From Streptomyces nojiriensis (lineage in GTDB: Bacteria > Actinomycetota > Actinomycetes > Streptomycetales > Streptomycetaceae), in NCBI RefSeq assembly GCF_017639205.1, contig NZ_CP071139.1, positions 7,811,501-7,875,500 on the forward strand: 64,000 bases of DNA, given 5' to 3'. A program made the translations under genes and the position numbers. The notes under the pieces are model-generated. The model was given only the letters and a program-made list of their open reading frames with translations, was not told where the DNA came from and made no database searches. This document shows, piece after piece, positions 7,101 to 15,283 of this stretch (positions are counted from its first letter, which is position 1; every line of letters begins with the position of its first letter).

Positions 7101-9362
7101 TCAGCCCGTCAGGGACGTCCACATGGTCAGGGGTCGGTCCTCGACCGTGATCTGGTCCTCGTGGCCGTGGCCGTCGCGGATCACGATGATCCGGTACTGG
7201 TCCTGGTGGAACACCCAGAACAGACTCATGCCGTTGATCCGCTGCATGTCCGGGACCGCGAGGAATTCGTCGACCCTTGTGATCCCGGTCAGTGATCGCC
7301 ATAGGTCGAGCCCTCGGTCGCCGCGCTCGAGGGCGTCCTGGTGCATCCTGCCGTCGGCGATCGAGACGAGCCGGTAGACCTGGCGACCCATGAGGGTGTG
7401 GAAGACCCAGTAGTGGCTCTTGCCGTTCACCCGCTGCATGTCGGGCACCGGCAGGAAGGCGTCCACGCTTTCGATGCCGCTGAACGAGGCCCAAGCGGAG
7501 AGGGAACGGTCCGGCAGGTCGGTCCCGGCCGCCTGCTCGGGAGGGAGCCCGGACTCGGCGCCGTCGGCGATCCAGATCCGCCGGTAGACCTGCCGGCCCT
7601 CGACGGTGTGGAACAGCCAGAACCGGCTGCGGCCATTGATCCGCTGTTCGTCCGGGACGGGCAGGACCGCGTCGACCTTCGTCACTCCGATGTAGCACGG
7701 CCACATGGTCAGCGGCCGGTCGGGGCGCTCGATGACGTCCGTGTGCTCGTCCCCGTCGGCGATGGAGACCGTTCGGCAGACGGCGCCGTCACTGCCCGCC
7801 CCATACGCCCAGTACCAGCTCTTGCCCTTGTCCCGTTGCATGTCGGGGATGGGCAGGAAGGCGTCGGTCGGCCGGACTACGGTGGGCGGCTTGTCGGTGA
7901 GCCGGCCGTCACCGAGCAGCCGTAGCAGGGTCAGCGAGGGAGCGAAGGCGTAGACGGACCCCTCGGTGAAGACGAACTGGCTCAGGCTCAGCTGCGTGGT
8001 CTTGCCGGGGGTCTCGTAACTGAGCTTGCCGGCGGCGCCGACCATTCCGTCAGGGCCGGGCTTGTTGGTCCGGTTGGGTGGGAAGTCCGGGCTGTTGATC
8101 CATGCCTTCTGGATGAACTCGAACTGCTGCACAAGGTCCGACTGGTAGCAGACGAAGAGCAGGCCGCGCTTCTCGTCGGGCCCTCCGGGGCCCTCCGAGG
8201 CGGGGTCGAAGGGCGCGCCGTACGGGGCGCCGCGGCGGATGATCCGGCGGCGGTCCATCACCGGATTCTCGTCGAACGGCGGATCACCGGGCTTCTCCTG
8301 CAGGCCGTCCCGGGGGTTGGTCTTGCGCAGGTGCGAGAAGAGCGGGGTGATGAAGCCCTCGGGGTCGTTGCGGTAGCCGAAGTCGTTGTCCTCCCCGGCC
8401 AGCGCGCTGGAGGGCCGGTCGGCATTCGGGCACGTGGCGACGGGGGTGCCGGACCGCCAGCGGCCGACGAGGCGGGCGGCCAGCCACTCCGTGGTGGCCT
8501 CGGGCGGCACCACCTTGGCCTGCTTGAGCGCCTTCAGCTGCCCGGCGACCTGGAACCAGAAGCCGGGGACGTCCTGGCCGAGCCGGCGCACCACCTGGAA
8601 GCTGCCGTTGTCAGCCCAGTCGGGCGTCTCGTGCGGCACGCCGCCGACCCGGTCGTGCCCGACGACGAACTCGCCGGGCGGGATCAGCCGGGTGCCGTGA
8701 TGGCCCTTGACGTACTCGGGCTTGACGGGGTCCGGCTCGTCGAAGCCGATGACACCGGGCTCGCTGACGCCGTCCTTGAAGCCGAAGTGCTCCTTCCCCC
8801 TCCGGCTGCCGGACAGGGTGGCGGCGTCCTGCTGGAACACGATCACGATCTTGGCCGCGGCGCACGCCTCGCGCTGCTGTCTGACCGTCGCCTGGAGGTC
8901 CTGGACGGTGTCCGAGGCGACGGTGAGCACGGCGTGGACGACCTGGCCCTTGCCGTTGCCGAAGAGCCACATCTCCGGCGAGCTGTCGCCGGTGTCCCCG
9001 AGTGCCCGCTTGTCCGAGCCCTGCTTGAAGGCCTCCAGACCGCTGCCGGGCTTGACGGAGGGCAGCGGGTCCTTTCCGGTCAGCTCCCACAGGCCCGCGC
9101 AGGTGAAACTGACATTGATCCAGGTGGCCTTCAGCGCCTTCGGGTCGTCGCCGGCCGAGGCCTTCCTGGCCTTGCTGAAGGCGGCATTGAAGGTCGCCAC
9201 CTGCCTCGTCGTGGAAATCTGCGGTTCCAGCGCCTTGACCCAGGTGCGCGCCCGCGCTGCATCCTCGAACTTGAGGAACAGCAGGGTCATCTGGTCCTTC
9301 TTGAAGCCGGCGATCACATCGCCCTGGATGTCGTCGCTCTCACGCAGCTTGAGATCGTCCAC
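7101..9362 (-). CDS. DyP-type heme peroxidase with four C-terminal blade-like repeats
   Basis: 753 residues from a GTG preceded by GGGAG at 6-7 nt. Residues ~1-480 form a DyP-type peroxidase: the GFKDG motif (194-198, distal Asp197), a probable proximal His344 in SHLRKTNPR, and RRRIIRRGAPYG (371-382). Such enzymes use H2O2 to oxidise dyes, phenols or metals at heme. Residues ~498-753 are an unusual addition: four repeats of 64-70 residues starting near Asp500, 564, 634 and 698. Each resembles DAFLPVPDMQRxNGKSxYW followed by a VYR...IADG block. This looks like a four-bladed propeller or hemopexin-like module for binding a polymer or partner, but I cannot assign the family. No Sec or Tat signal peptide is visible. 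It is divergent from a copper radical oxidase, a natural H2O2 source. Confidence 0.88.
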   Translation of the reverse strand: MDDLKLRESDDIQGDVIAGFKKDQMTLLFLKFEDAARARTWVKALEPQISTTRQVATFNAAFSKARKASAGDDPKALKATWINVSFTCAGLWELTGKDPLPSVKPGSGLEAFKQGSDKRALGDTGDSSPEMWLFGNGKGQVVHAVLTVASDTVQDLQATVRQQREACAAAKIVIVFQQDAATLSGSRRGKEHFGFKDGVSEPGVIGFDEPDPVKPEYVKGHHGTRLIPPGEFVVGHDRVGGVPHETPDWADNGSFQVVRRLGQDVPGFWFQVAGQLKALKQAKVVPPEATTEWLAARLVGRWRSGTPVATCPNADRPSSALAGEDNDFGYRNDPEGFITPLFSHLRKTNPRDGLQEKPGDPPFDENPVMDRRRIIRRGAPYGAPFDPASEGPGGPDEKRGLLFVCYQSDLVQQFEFIQKAWINSPDFPPNRTNKPGPDGMVGAAGKLSYETPGKTTQLSLSQFVFTEGSVYAFAPSLTLLRLLGDGRLTDKPPTVVRPTDAFLPIPDMQRDKGKSWYWAYGAGSDGAVCRTVSIADGDEHTDVIERPDRPLTMWPCYIGVTKVDAVLPVPDEQRINGRSRFWLFHTVEGRQVYRRIWIADGAESGLPPEQAAGTDLPDRSLSAWASFSGIESVDAFLPVPDMQRVNGKSHYWVFHTLMGRQVYRLVSIADGRMHQDALERGDRGLDLWRSLTGITRVDEFLAVPDMQRINGMSLFWVFHQDQYRIIVIRDGHGHEDQITVEDRPLTMWTSLTG

Positions 9363-9698
9363 GATGCTCTCCCTAGAAGATCGACACCTCCGCGCCGATG
9401 CTGCGCAGAGTAATCAACAACGTATGCGGCACTCCCGTGCACTCCCACCGACCGACTGGCCGATTACGCCGACCGCCACCCATTTCCGCCTCGAATCTGC
9501 TGGTAGAAGGCGTGAAGAAACCTTTGGGTTGGTCGCAGTCACCCGCCTGCGCGTCTCGGAGCGACAGTCGACCGGCGCGCCTCAACACTGAAGATCGTCA
9601 CTGTGCGTGAACATGTGGCAGTCCTGGTGCAGCCCGTGTCAGCCGACGTGTCCCCCAGCCGGGGCCGCTGCGCCTTCCTCTTGCCGGCAAGGAGTCCC
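9363..9698. promoter_or_regulatory. Divergent promoter region, peroxidase/oxidase
   Basis: 336 bases separate the divergent peroxidase and radical-oxidase start codons and must contain both promoters. No clear palindrome or canonical -10/-35 pair stood out. The oxidase ribosome site AAGGAG lies at 9689-9694. Confidence 0.55.
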
Positions 9699-11678
9699 AT
9701 GTCCCGCAGCAATCCGCGCCTACCCGCCCGCCGGAGGCTCGCCACGGCGATCTCAGTCTGTGCCGCCACCGCGATGGCCGTGTCCATGGCCCTGGCGTCG
9801 GCAGGCCCCGTACTCGCCCACACCGGTCACGGAGACGAGGGCGATGCCGTCCCGTACGGCCCCGCCTCCCGGGCGGCGAGCGCACCGGTCACCGTCGACC
9901 CGGAGGAGGCTGCGACGCTCGGCAAGGAGCACGCCGAGGAGCACGCCCGCACCCGGATGGCCATGGCCGGCGTCGGCGAGTACCCGCAGACCACCCGTAC
10001 GGAGCGGCTCAAGGCGCTGACCGCCTCCCAGGAGAAGGCCAACGCATCCTTCGACCCGGCCGAGTTCGGCCGGTTCCAGGAGTACTTCCAGTCCCCGGAC
10101 TTCGCGGCCCACGTCGCGCTGCTGCCCACCGGCAAGGTCCTGCTGTTCTCCTTCGAGCGGATCGAGACCAACCCGCAGAATGAGCCCGCCCCCACCCAAA
10201 CCATCGGCAAGGAGAACGCCGGCCGCGCCTGGATCTGGGACCCTGCCAAGGGGACCGGCGCCGACGCGTTCACCGAGAAGAAGCCGCCGGTCATCAACAT
10301 GCCCGACGGCAAGAACGAACCCCGCCCGGCCCCGTTCTTCTGTGCCGGCCACTCCTACCTGCCCAACGGCATGCTCGGCGTCTTCGGCGGCAACCTCGGC
10401 GGCAACGGAGGCAGCGGCGCCAAGCTGTCCCTGGTCTTCGACCCGTGGGCGGAGGAGTGGTACCTGAACAAGGACATGTCCGTCGGCCGGTGGTACCCGA
10501 GCGTGGTCACCGGCGCCGACGGGCGCCAGGTGATCATGTCCGGTCAGTCGGAGCTCGGCTGGGGCACCCCCACCCCCGTCGTCGAGCGCTTCCCCGCCGC
10601 GACCCACCAGGTGCCCTTCGAGAAATCGGTCAAGCCGATCGGCTGGGGAGTGGACCAGCTCAAGACCGAAGCCCCCTTCAAGTGGGACTATCCGCAGCTG
10701 TTCTCGCTGCGCGACGGGAAGATCTACGGACTCGGCCGCTCCGTGGACCAGCAATGGCTCTTCGACACCGCCGCCGACACCAAGACCGACCTGCCGAACC
10801 GCCCGGACATCAACAAGGGCAAGCCGGGCCCGGACGGCGGGGAGTGGAGGCGCAACTACGGCTCCGCCGTCCCCCTGCCGGCCGGCTTCAGAGGCCCCGA
10901 CTCGGTCCTGGTCCTCGGCGGCGACCGCAACGACCCGAACACCTACCGTCTGGCCGGCGGCAAGTGGAACACCGAGAAGCCCCGCGCCTTCGGCCGCACC
11001 CAGGACGACACCCTGCTCCTGCCGAACGGCAACCTGCTCACCGTCAACGGTGCCTTCGACATCCGCGACTACGGCAACGGACCGTACAACCCCAACGCCG
11101 ACCTGAAGTACCGCCAGGTCGAACTGCGCGACGAGAACGGCGACTGGAAGCTCGGCCCCGTGCAGCGGCTTCCGCGCGGCTACCACTCCAACGCCGTGGT
11201 CCTCCCGGACGGCCGAGTCATGATCACGGGCGACGAGCTACAGCAGCTCGCCAACGACCCCGACATCACCGACAACAACAACGGCAGCATCGAGATCTAC
11301 GAGCCCGCCTACCTCCACCAGGGCAGCCGCCCCTCGCTCGGCCTGATCTTCAACCCCAGCGTCGTCTACAACGAGAAGATCACGGTCAGCACGAGCACGC
11401 CCAACGACGTCACCCGCGCCGTCCTGCTGGCCCCGACCACCGCCACCCACTCGATCAACACCAGCCAGCGTCACCTCGAACTACGTATCAAGAGCCGCGG
11501 CGGCAACTTCCTGGAGCTCCAGGCCCCACCGACCGCCGCCGCGGCCCCGCCCGGTCACTACATGCTCTTCCTCCTCAACGAGGAAGGCGCACCGAGCAAG
11601 GCGGGCTGGATCCAGGTCAAGCCCCCGACGACCGCCGCCACGGGTGCCACCGCCACCAAGATGAAGCCCGGCGACTGA
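9699..11678 (+). CDS. Secreted galactose-oxidase-like copper radical oxidase (GlxA-like)
   Basis: 659 residues from the ATG with AAGGAG upstream. The frame is open further 5', but this start places a signal peptide first (RRR, then a hydrophobic stretch to about Ala40). The catalytic set of galactose oxidase/glyoxal oxidase is visible: Cys215 in FFCAGHSYLPNG (thioether partner), Tyr266 in GRWYPS, Tyr495-His496 in RGYHSNAV, and His584 in the C-terminal DUF1929-type domain. Kelch-like propeller blades lie between. These enzymes oxidise alcohols or aldehydes and release H2O2. In S. lividans the related GlxA acts with a DyP peroxidase in hyphal-tip glycan formation. The divergent DyP neighbour here suggests a similar partnership. 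Confidence 0.9.
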   Translation: MSRSNPRLPARRRLATAISVCAATAMAVSMALASAGPVLAHTGHGDEGDAVPYGPASRAASAPVTVDPEEAATLGKEHAEEHARTRMAMAGVGEYPQTTRTERLKALTASQEKANASFDPAEFGRFQEYFQSPDFAAHVALLPTGKVLLFSFERIETNPQNEPAPTQTIGKENAGRAWIWDPAKGTGADAFTEKKPPVINMPDGKNEPRPAPFFCAGHSYLPNGMLGVFGGNLGGNGGSGAKLSLVFDPWAEEWYLNKDMSVGRWYPSVVTGADGRQVIMSGQSELGWGTPTPVVERFPAATHQVPFEKSVKPIGWGVDQLKTEAPFKWDYPQLFSLRDGKIYGLGRSVDQQWLFDTAADTKTDLPNRPDINKGKPGPDGGEWRRNYGSAVPLPAGFRGPDSVLVLGGDRNDPNTYRLAGGKWNTEKPRAFGRTQDDTLLLPNGNLLTVNGAFDIRDYGNGPYNPNADLKYRQVELRDENGDWKLGPVQRLPRGYHSNAVVLPDGRVMITGDELQQLANDPDITDNNNGSIEIYEPAYLHQGSRPSLGLIFNPSVVYNEKITVSTSTPNDVTRAVLLAPTTATHSINTSQRHLELRIKSRGGNFLELQAPPTAAAAPPGHYMLFLLNEEGAPSKAGWIQVKPPTTAATGATATKMKPGD

Positions 11679-11702
11679 CACCCGTCGGCGCTTCGGGGCG
11701 AG

Positions 11703-11734
11703 CCCCCAGCCTGGTCACGGGACACGGCTGGGGG
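11703..11734 (+). terminator. Terminator hairpin after the radical oxidase
   Basis: CCCCCAGCC (11703-11711) pairs with GGCTGGGGG (11726-11734) around a 14-nt loop, 24 bp after the stop codon of the oxidase gene. No T tract follows. Confidence 0.7.
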
Positions 11735-11977
11735 TCAATGCGGACAGCCCGCGCACAGTGGACGTCGTGCGCCGGGACGCCGACGACGGCGGCCGCGCCC
11801 GAGCGAGCGGCTGCGGGCGGGCTGAGCATGGGGTGGGGCGCTGCTGGGATGAGGTTGAGCGCGGCCCTTGTGGCAGATGGGTCAGGTCGGAGAAGACTTC
11901 TTCTCAGCGCCCTGCTTGGTAGGGGCGGCTCGCCTCGTGCCGGAGCTGGCTCTTCGCAGCCCTTGATTGGGGATGGT

Positions 11978-12385
11978 TCAGCTGGTTACGTCTTCGTCGA
12001 TCTCATCTGTGATCCAGTCATGCGGGACCAGGGCGTCGCCGTTACTGCGCCTCCAGCGGGCTTGGACGGCGCTGCGGAAGGGTTCCTCGTCGAGGTCGGC
12101 GTGTTCCATGACGATGACCTGGAACTCGCCCTGCAAGGCGTCGATGGTGCGCCGGATGGTCTTGTACAGGTTCAGCGGCGCTGCCCGGTCAGTCACGGGG
12201 GTGCCGTCGTTGGCTCTTCGGGGAATACACCTGGGACGGCTGATCCAGGATGAGGAAGCGTGGGACGGGACTGCCCTGTTCGTAGAACCGTTCGTGCAGG
12301 CTGAGCATGGTGGCGACGTGATACCCCATCGCGTTTTCCCCGCCTCCGATCTCATTACGCTGACCAGGGAGGTGGAGCTGCTCAC
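11978..12385 (-). pseudogene. DUF3732-type ATPase, C-terminal remnant, frameshifted
   Basis: From ~12385 to ~12215 one minus-strand frame reads GGGENAMGYHVATMLSLHERF, then PVPRFLILDQPSQVY. This is the signature/Walker B end of DUF3732-like ABC-type ATPases. The expected continuation, NLYKTIRRTIDALQGEFQVIVMEHADL and ARWRRSNGDALVPHDWI, is in a different frame down to 11978. The N-terminal Walker A part is missing. It is a dead scrap of what is often a two-gene unknown or defence-associated system. Confidence 0.65.
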
Positions 12386-12628
12386 TCGATCGTCCTGGAC
12401 GGCCGTGCCGAGCTGCTCCTCCCGTTCCGTGATCTGCACGACGATGTCCTCGCGCCGGTCGAGCACCCGGGGCACGTGCTCATGGCGGGCGGCCGTCTCC
12501 AAGAAGTGGCTGGCTCGACCGAAGGGCATGAGCGGCCCGGACCGCGAAGGTGGTCTTGCCCACGCCTGCCGAGCCGGTGACCGCGCCCACCACGCCGACG
12601 CCCGGTGCACTCTCCTCGTACACGACCC
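12386..12628 (-). pseudogene. NB-ARC/STAND P-loop scrap
   Basis: The minus strand contains TGSAGVGKTTFAVRAAHAL, an NB-ARC Walker A typical of SARP or STAND proteins, then shifts frame to unrelated sequence (a VPRVLDRREDIVVQITEREEQL segment of unknown origin). There is no continuous domain and no start. It lies between the DUF3732 scrap and the intact STAND gene, suggesting recombination between related ATPase genes. Confidence 0.45.
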
Positions 12629-15145
12629 TCAACCGCCACCGGCTGCGACGTTCCTGCGCCGCAGCCAGTGCCACCACCGGCTCTGTGGCCGTTGGGTGGA
12701 CATGGCCAGCGCTGTCTCCAGCGCGTTGCGGGTGCTCAAGGTATGCGTGTGCTCGTCGCCCAGGATGCGGACGCGGTCATCGAGGGTTCGGCGCAGCAGG
12801 TCTATCGCCTCGGCCTGCTCACCTGCACTGGTCAAAGCGAGAGCGAGGTTGTGGCGACTGGCAAGGGTATCCGGGTGCTCGGGGCTCAGGATGCGGGTGC
12901 GGTCCTCCAGGGTCTGCCGGTGCATGCGCACTGCTTGTGCGTGCTCGCCCATCCCGTCCAGTGCGAGACCGAGGCCGTCACGGCTGGCCAGCGTGTGCGG
13001 ATGCTCGTCGCCCAGAATGCGGGCGTGGTCGTTGAGCGCCTGCCGCAGCAGTTGTATCGCTTCCGTCTGCTCACCCGCCCTGGCCAGGGCACTGGCGAGG
13101 TTGTGGCGGCTGAGCAGGGTGAGGTGGTGCTCGGGGCCCAGGACACGGATGCGGTCGCCAAGGGTGCTCCGGTGCATGCGCACTGCATGTGCGTGCTCGC
13201 CCATCCCGTCCAGCGCGAGACCGAGGCTGTCCCGGCTGGCCAGGGTATGCGGATGCTCGGGGCCCAGGACACGGGTACGGTCGTTGAGGGTCTGCCGCAG
13301 CAGACCTACTGCCTCGGCATGCTCACCCGTCCCGTCCAAAGCGCATGCGAGGTCATTGCGGCTGGTCAAGGTATCGGGGTGCACGGGGCCCAGGACGCGG
13401 GTGCGGCCCTCCAGCGTCTGCCGGAGCAGGCGTATTGCCTCGGCCGGCTCTCCCATTCCGAACAAGGCATTGCCCAAGTCGTTGCGGCTGGTGAAGGTAT
13501 CGGGGTGCTCGGCGCCCAGCATGCGGGTCTCGACGTCGAGGACCCGTTCGTGCAGCAGGCGCGCCGCACCGAAAGCGCCAGCCTGCTGCAGCATCTGCGC
13601 CAGGGCGTTGAGAGTGGTGCGGTGCTGTGCGGCGGTGCGCGGGTCCGCGTAGTCGAGCAGCAGCGGCAGGTGGGGGGCGAGGAGCACGGCTGCAGGCCAA
13701 CCAGCGCGCCCGCGCTGGTTGGCCTCGTGCACGGCCGTGGTCAGCCGCTCGGCAAGGGCCTGGTGCCACACGGCGAGATCGGAGGTCTCGGCCGTGAGGG
13801 CGACAGCGTTGATCTCTCGGATCAGGGGATGCAGCACCACCTGCGCCCCCTCACTGCTGCCCGACGCCGGGCCGGTGCTGCCGGGAGAGTGGGGCAGGCC
13901 GAGGAGACCGTAGCGGTGCAGGCCGGCGAACGCGGCCTCCAGGGCCACCGCGGTGACGTCGTGTCCGGTGACGACGGATAGCAGGTCCGGGGTGATCAGG
14001 GACAGTGGGACGGGGGCCTGAGCCAGCAGGGCCAGCAGTCGCAACACAGGGCGGGCCAAAGCGTTGCCCTCCCCGGCGAGCTGATCCAAGGACACCTCCC
14101 AGGTGTGCCGCACCACGGCGCGGGCGACCTGCGGATGGGAGGCATTCGGGTCCGCCGCTCCCAACAAGAACCGCAGTTCCTGTTCCAGGGCCTGGCGGTA
14201 GGCGGCAAAGGTGCGGTAGCGGCTGGTGGGTCCGGCCAGATAGGTGCCAGCCGCGTGCAACGCCAGTGGCAGCCCACCCAGTCGCGCCGCCAGCTCCCGG
14301 GCCTGCTCGGCGGTGCCGGCTGCGGGAGCAGCGTCCAGCAGGACCTGCCCCGCAGGCCGCACCGGCAGCGGCTCCAGTAGCAGCAGCTGCGCGCACGGAC
14401 CCCAGGTCTGCTCGCTGCCATCCCGGCTGGTCACCACCAGCAGGCCCCGGCCGTGAGGACGGATCCAGCCGCGATAGTCGGCCACCGGCTCCCCTGCCGG
14501 GCCGATCTCGTGCGGCTCGTCGGCGTTGTCCACCACCAGCAGCCACCGCCGCACCCGGCCCAACTGTCGCCAGACCACATCCGGCAGGCTCGCCTGCCCC
14601 GCGTGCGCGGCCTCCAGCTCTGCCTCTGGCAGGCCGCAGGCCAGCGCCACCTGCACCATCTGCTGTGCCAGCTCGGCACCGTCGCGCCAGCGCACCCAAA
14701 ACACTCGCCAGCCCGCCGCCTCGGCCTGGGTGGCCAATTGCGCGGCCACCGTTGTCTTGCCCATCCCGCCGACCGCGCACAGCACCGCGAACCGGCCTTG
14801 TGGCCGCCGAAGCATGCCTGCCAGCACGGCGAGTTCGCCCTCACGCCCCCGCACGCGCTGAACATACGGGGGACGTAACGAAGCCTGCTGGCCCCGGGCC
14901 AGTCGGCTCACCGGTGCCAGCCGCGCCGGGGGCCTTGCTGCGGCATCCAGATGCCGGCCCCACAGCAACAGCCCGATGCTGACCGCCACCAGCACGGCGA
15001 ACACCGGCCAGATCACCCACGCCTGCGCCGCCCAGCCAGGCACCGCCTCACTGGCGTAGTTGGTCACCGGCCCCAGCACAGCCGCCACCACTGCGGCCGC
15101 TCCCGCTACCGCCGACCCGCCCCACGCACCCCGTCTACGCCCCAT
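12629..15145 (-). CDS. Membrane-anchored NB-ARC (STAND) ATPase with tandem TPRs, NLR-like
   Basis: 838 residues. Two hydrophobic segments at about 11-28 and 42-62 would anchor the N-terminus. Walker A AVGGMGKTT is at 124-132, Walker B RWLLVVDNADEP follows, then a winged-helix-like region. From about residue 520 there are six full and one partial 42-residue kinesin-light-chain-type TPRs (pattern RTRVLGPEHPDTLASRxxLxxAL...GEHAEAVxLL). This signal-sensing ATPase plus superstructure repeat plan is that of bacterial NLR-like proteins. Some are antiphage sensors, others are regulators of morphology. No effector domain is visible other than the membrane segments. No clear ribosome site precedes the ATG, but the coding sequence is intact among pseudogenes. 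Confidence 0.85.
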   Translation of the reverse strand: MGRRRGAWGGSAVAGAAAVVAAVLGPVTNYASEAVPGWAAQAWVIWPVFAVLVAVSIGLLLWGRHLDAAARPPARLAPVSRLARGQQASLRPPYVQRVRGREGELAVLAGMLRRPQGRFAVLCAVGGMGKTTVAAQLATQAEAAGWRVFWVRWRDGAELAQQMVQVALACGLPEAELEAAHAGQASLPDVVWRQLGRVRRWLLVVDNADEPHEIGPAGEPVADYRGWIRPHGRGLLVVTSRDGSEQTWGPCAQLLLLEPLPVRPAGQVLLDAAPAAGTAEQARELAARLGGLPLALHAAGTYLAGPTSRYRTFAAYRQALEQELRFLLGAADPNASHPQVARAVVRHTWEVSLDQLAGEGNALARPVLRLLALLAQAPVPLSLITPDLLSVVTGHDVTAVALEAAFAGLHRYGLLGLPHSPGSTGPASGSSEGAQVVLHPLIREINAVALTAETSDLAVWHQALAERLTTAVHEANQRGRAGWPAAVLLAPHLPLLLDYADPRTAAQHRTTLNALAQMLQQAGAFGAARLLHERVLDVETRMLGAEHPDTFTSRNDLGNALFGMGEPAEAIRLLRQTLEGRTRVLGPVHPDTLTSRNDLACALDGTGEHAEAVGLLRQTLNDRTRVLGPEHPHTLASRDSLGLALDGMGEHAHAVRMHRSTLGDRIRVLGPEHHLTLLSRHNLASALARAGEQTEAIQLLRQALNDHARILGDEHPHTLASRDGLGLALDGMGEHAQAVRMHRQTLEDRTRILSPEHPDTLASRHNLALALTSAGEQAEAIDLLRRTLDDRVRILGDEHTHTLSTRNALETALAMSTQRPQSRWWHWLRRRNVAAGGG
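12730..13570. repeat. 126-bp tandem repeats encoding TPRs
   Basis: About six and a half copies of a 126-bp unit (42 codons) lie in tandem. Copies 3 and 5, counted from the protein N-terminal side, are the most alike. The repeats are in frame inside the STAND gene and make the region prone to copy-number change. Confidence 0.75.
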
Positions 15146-15283
15146 GGTCTGCCACCCCCGTCCACCGATACCAGCATGCTCCCGCCTAGATCACGTCCAT
15201 GGAAGGTTGCGGGTGGCCACGACGCGGGCGGCGGTGTTGCTCCGGTTCAGCGGCCGGATACCGAGCCTGCTGCTTGAACGCCG

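Noticed and set aside
12730..13570. CRISPR-like 126-bp periodicity
   Set aside because: The repeats are coding, in frame and translate to 42-residue TPR motifs.
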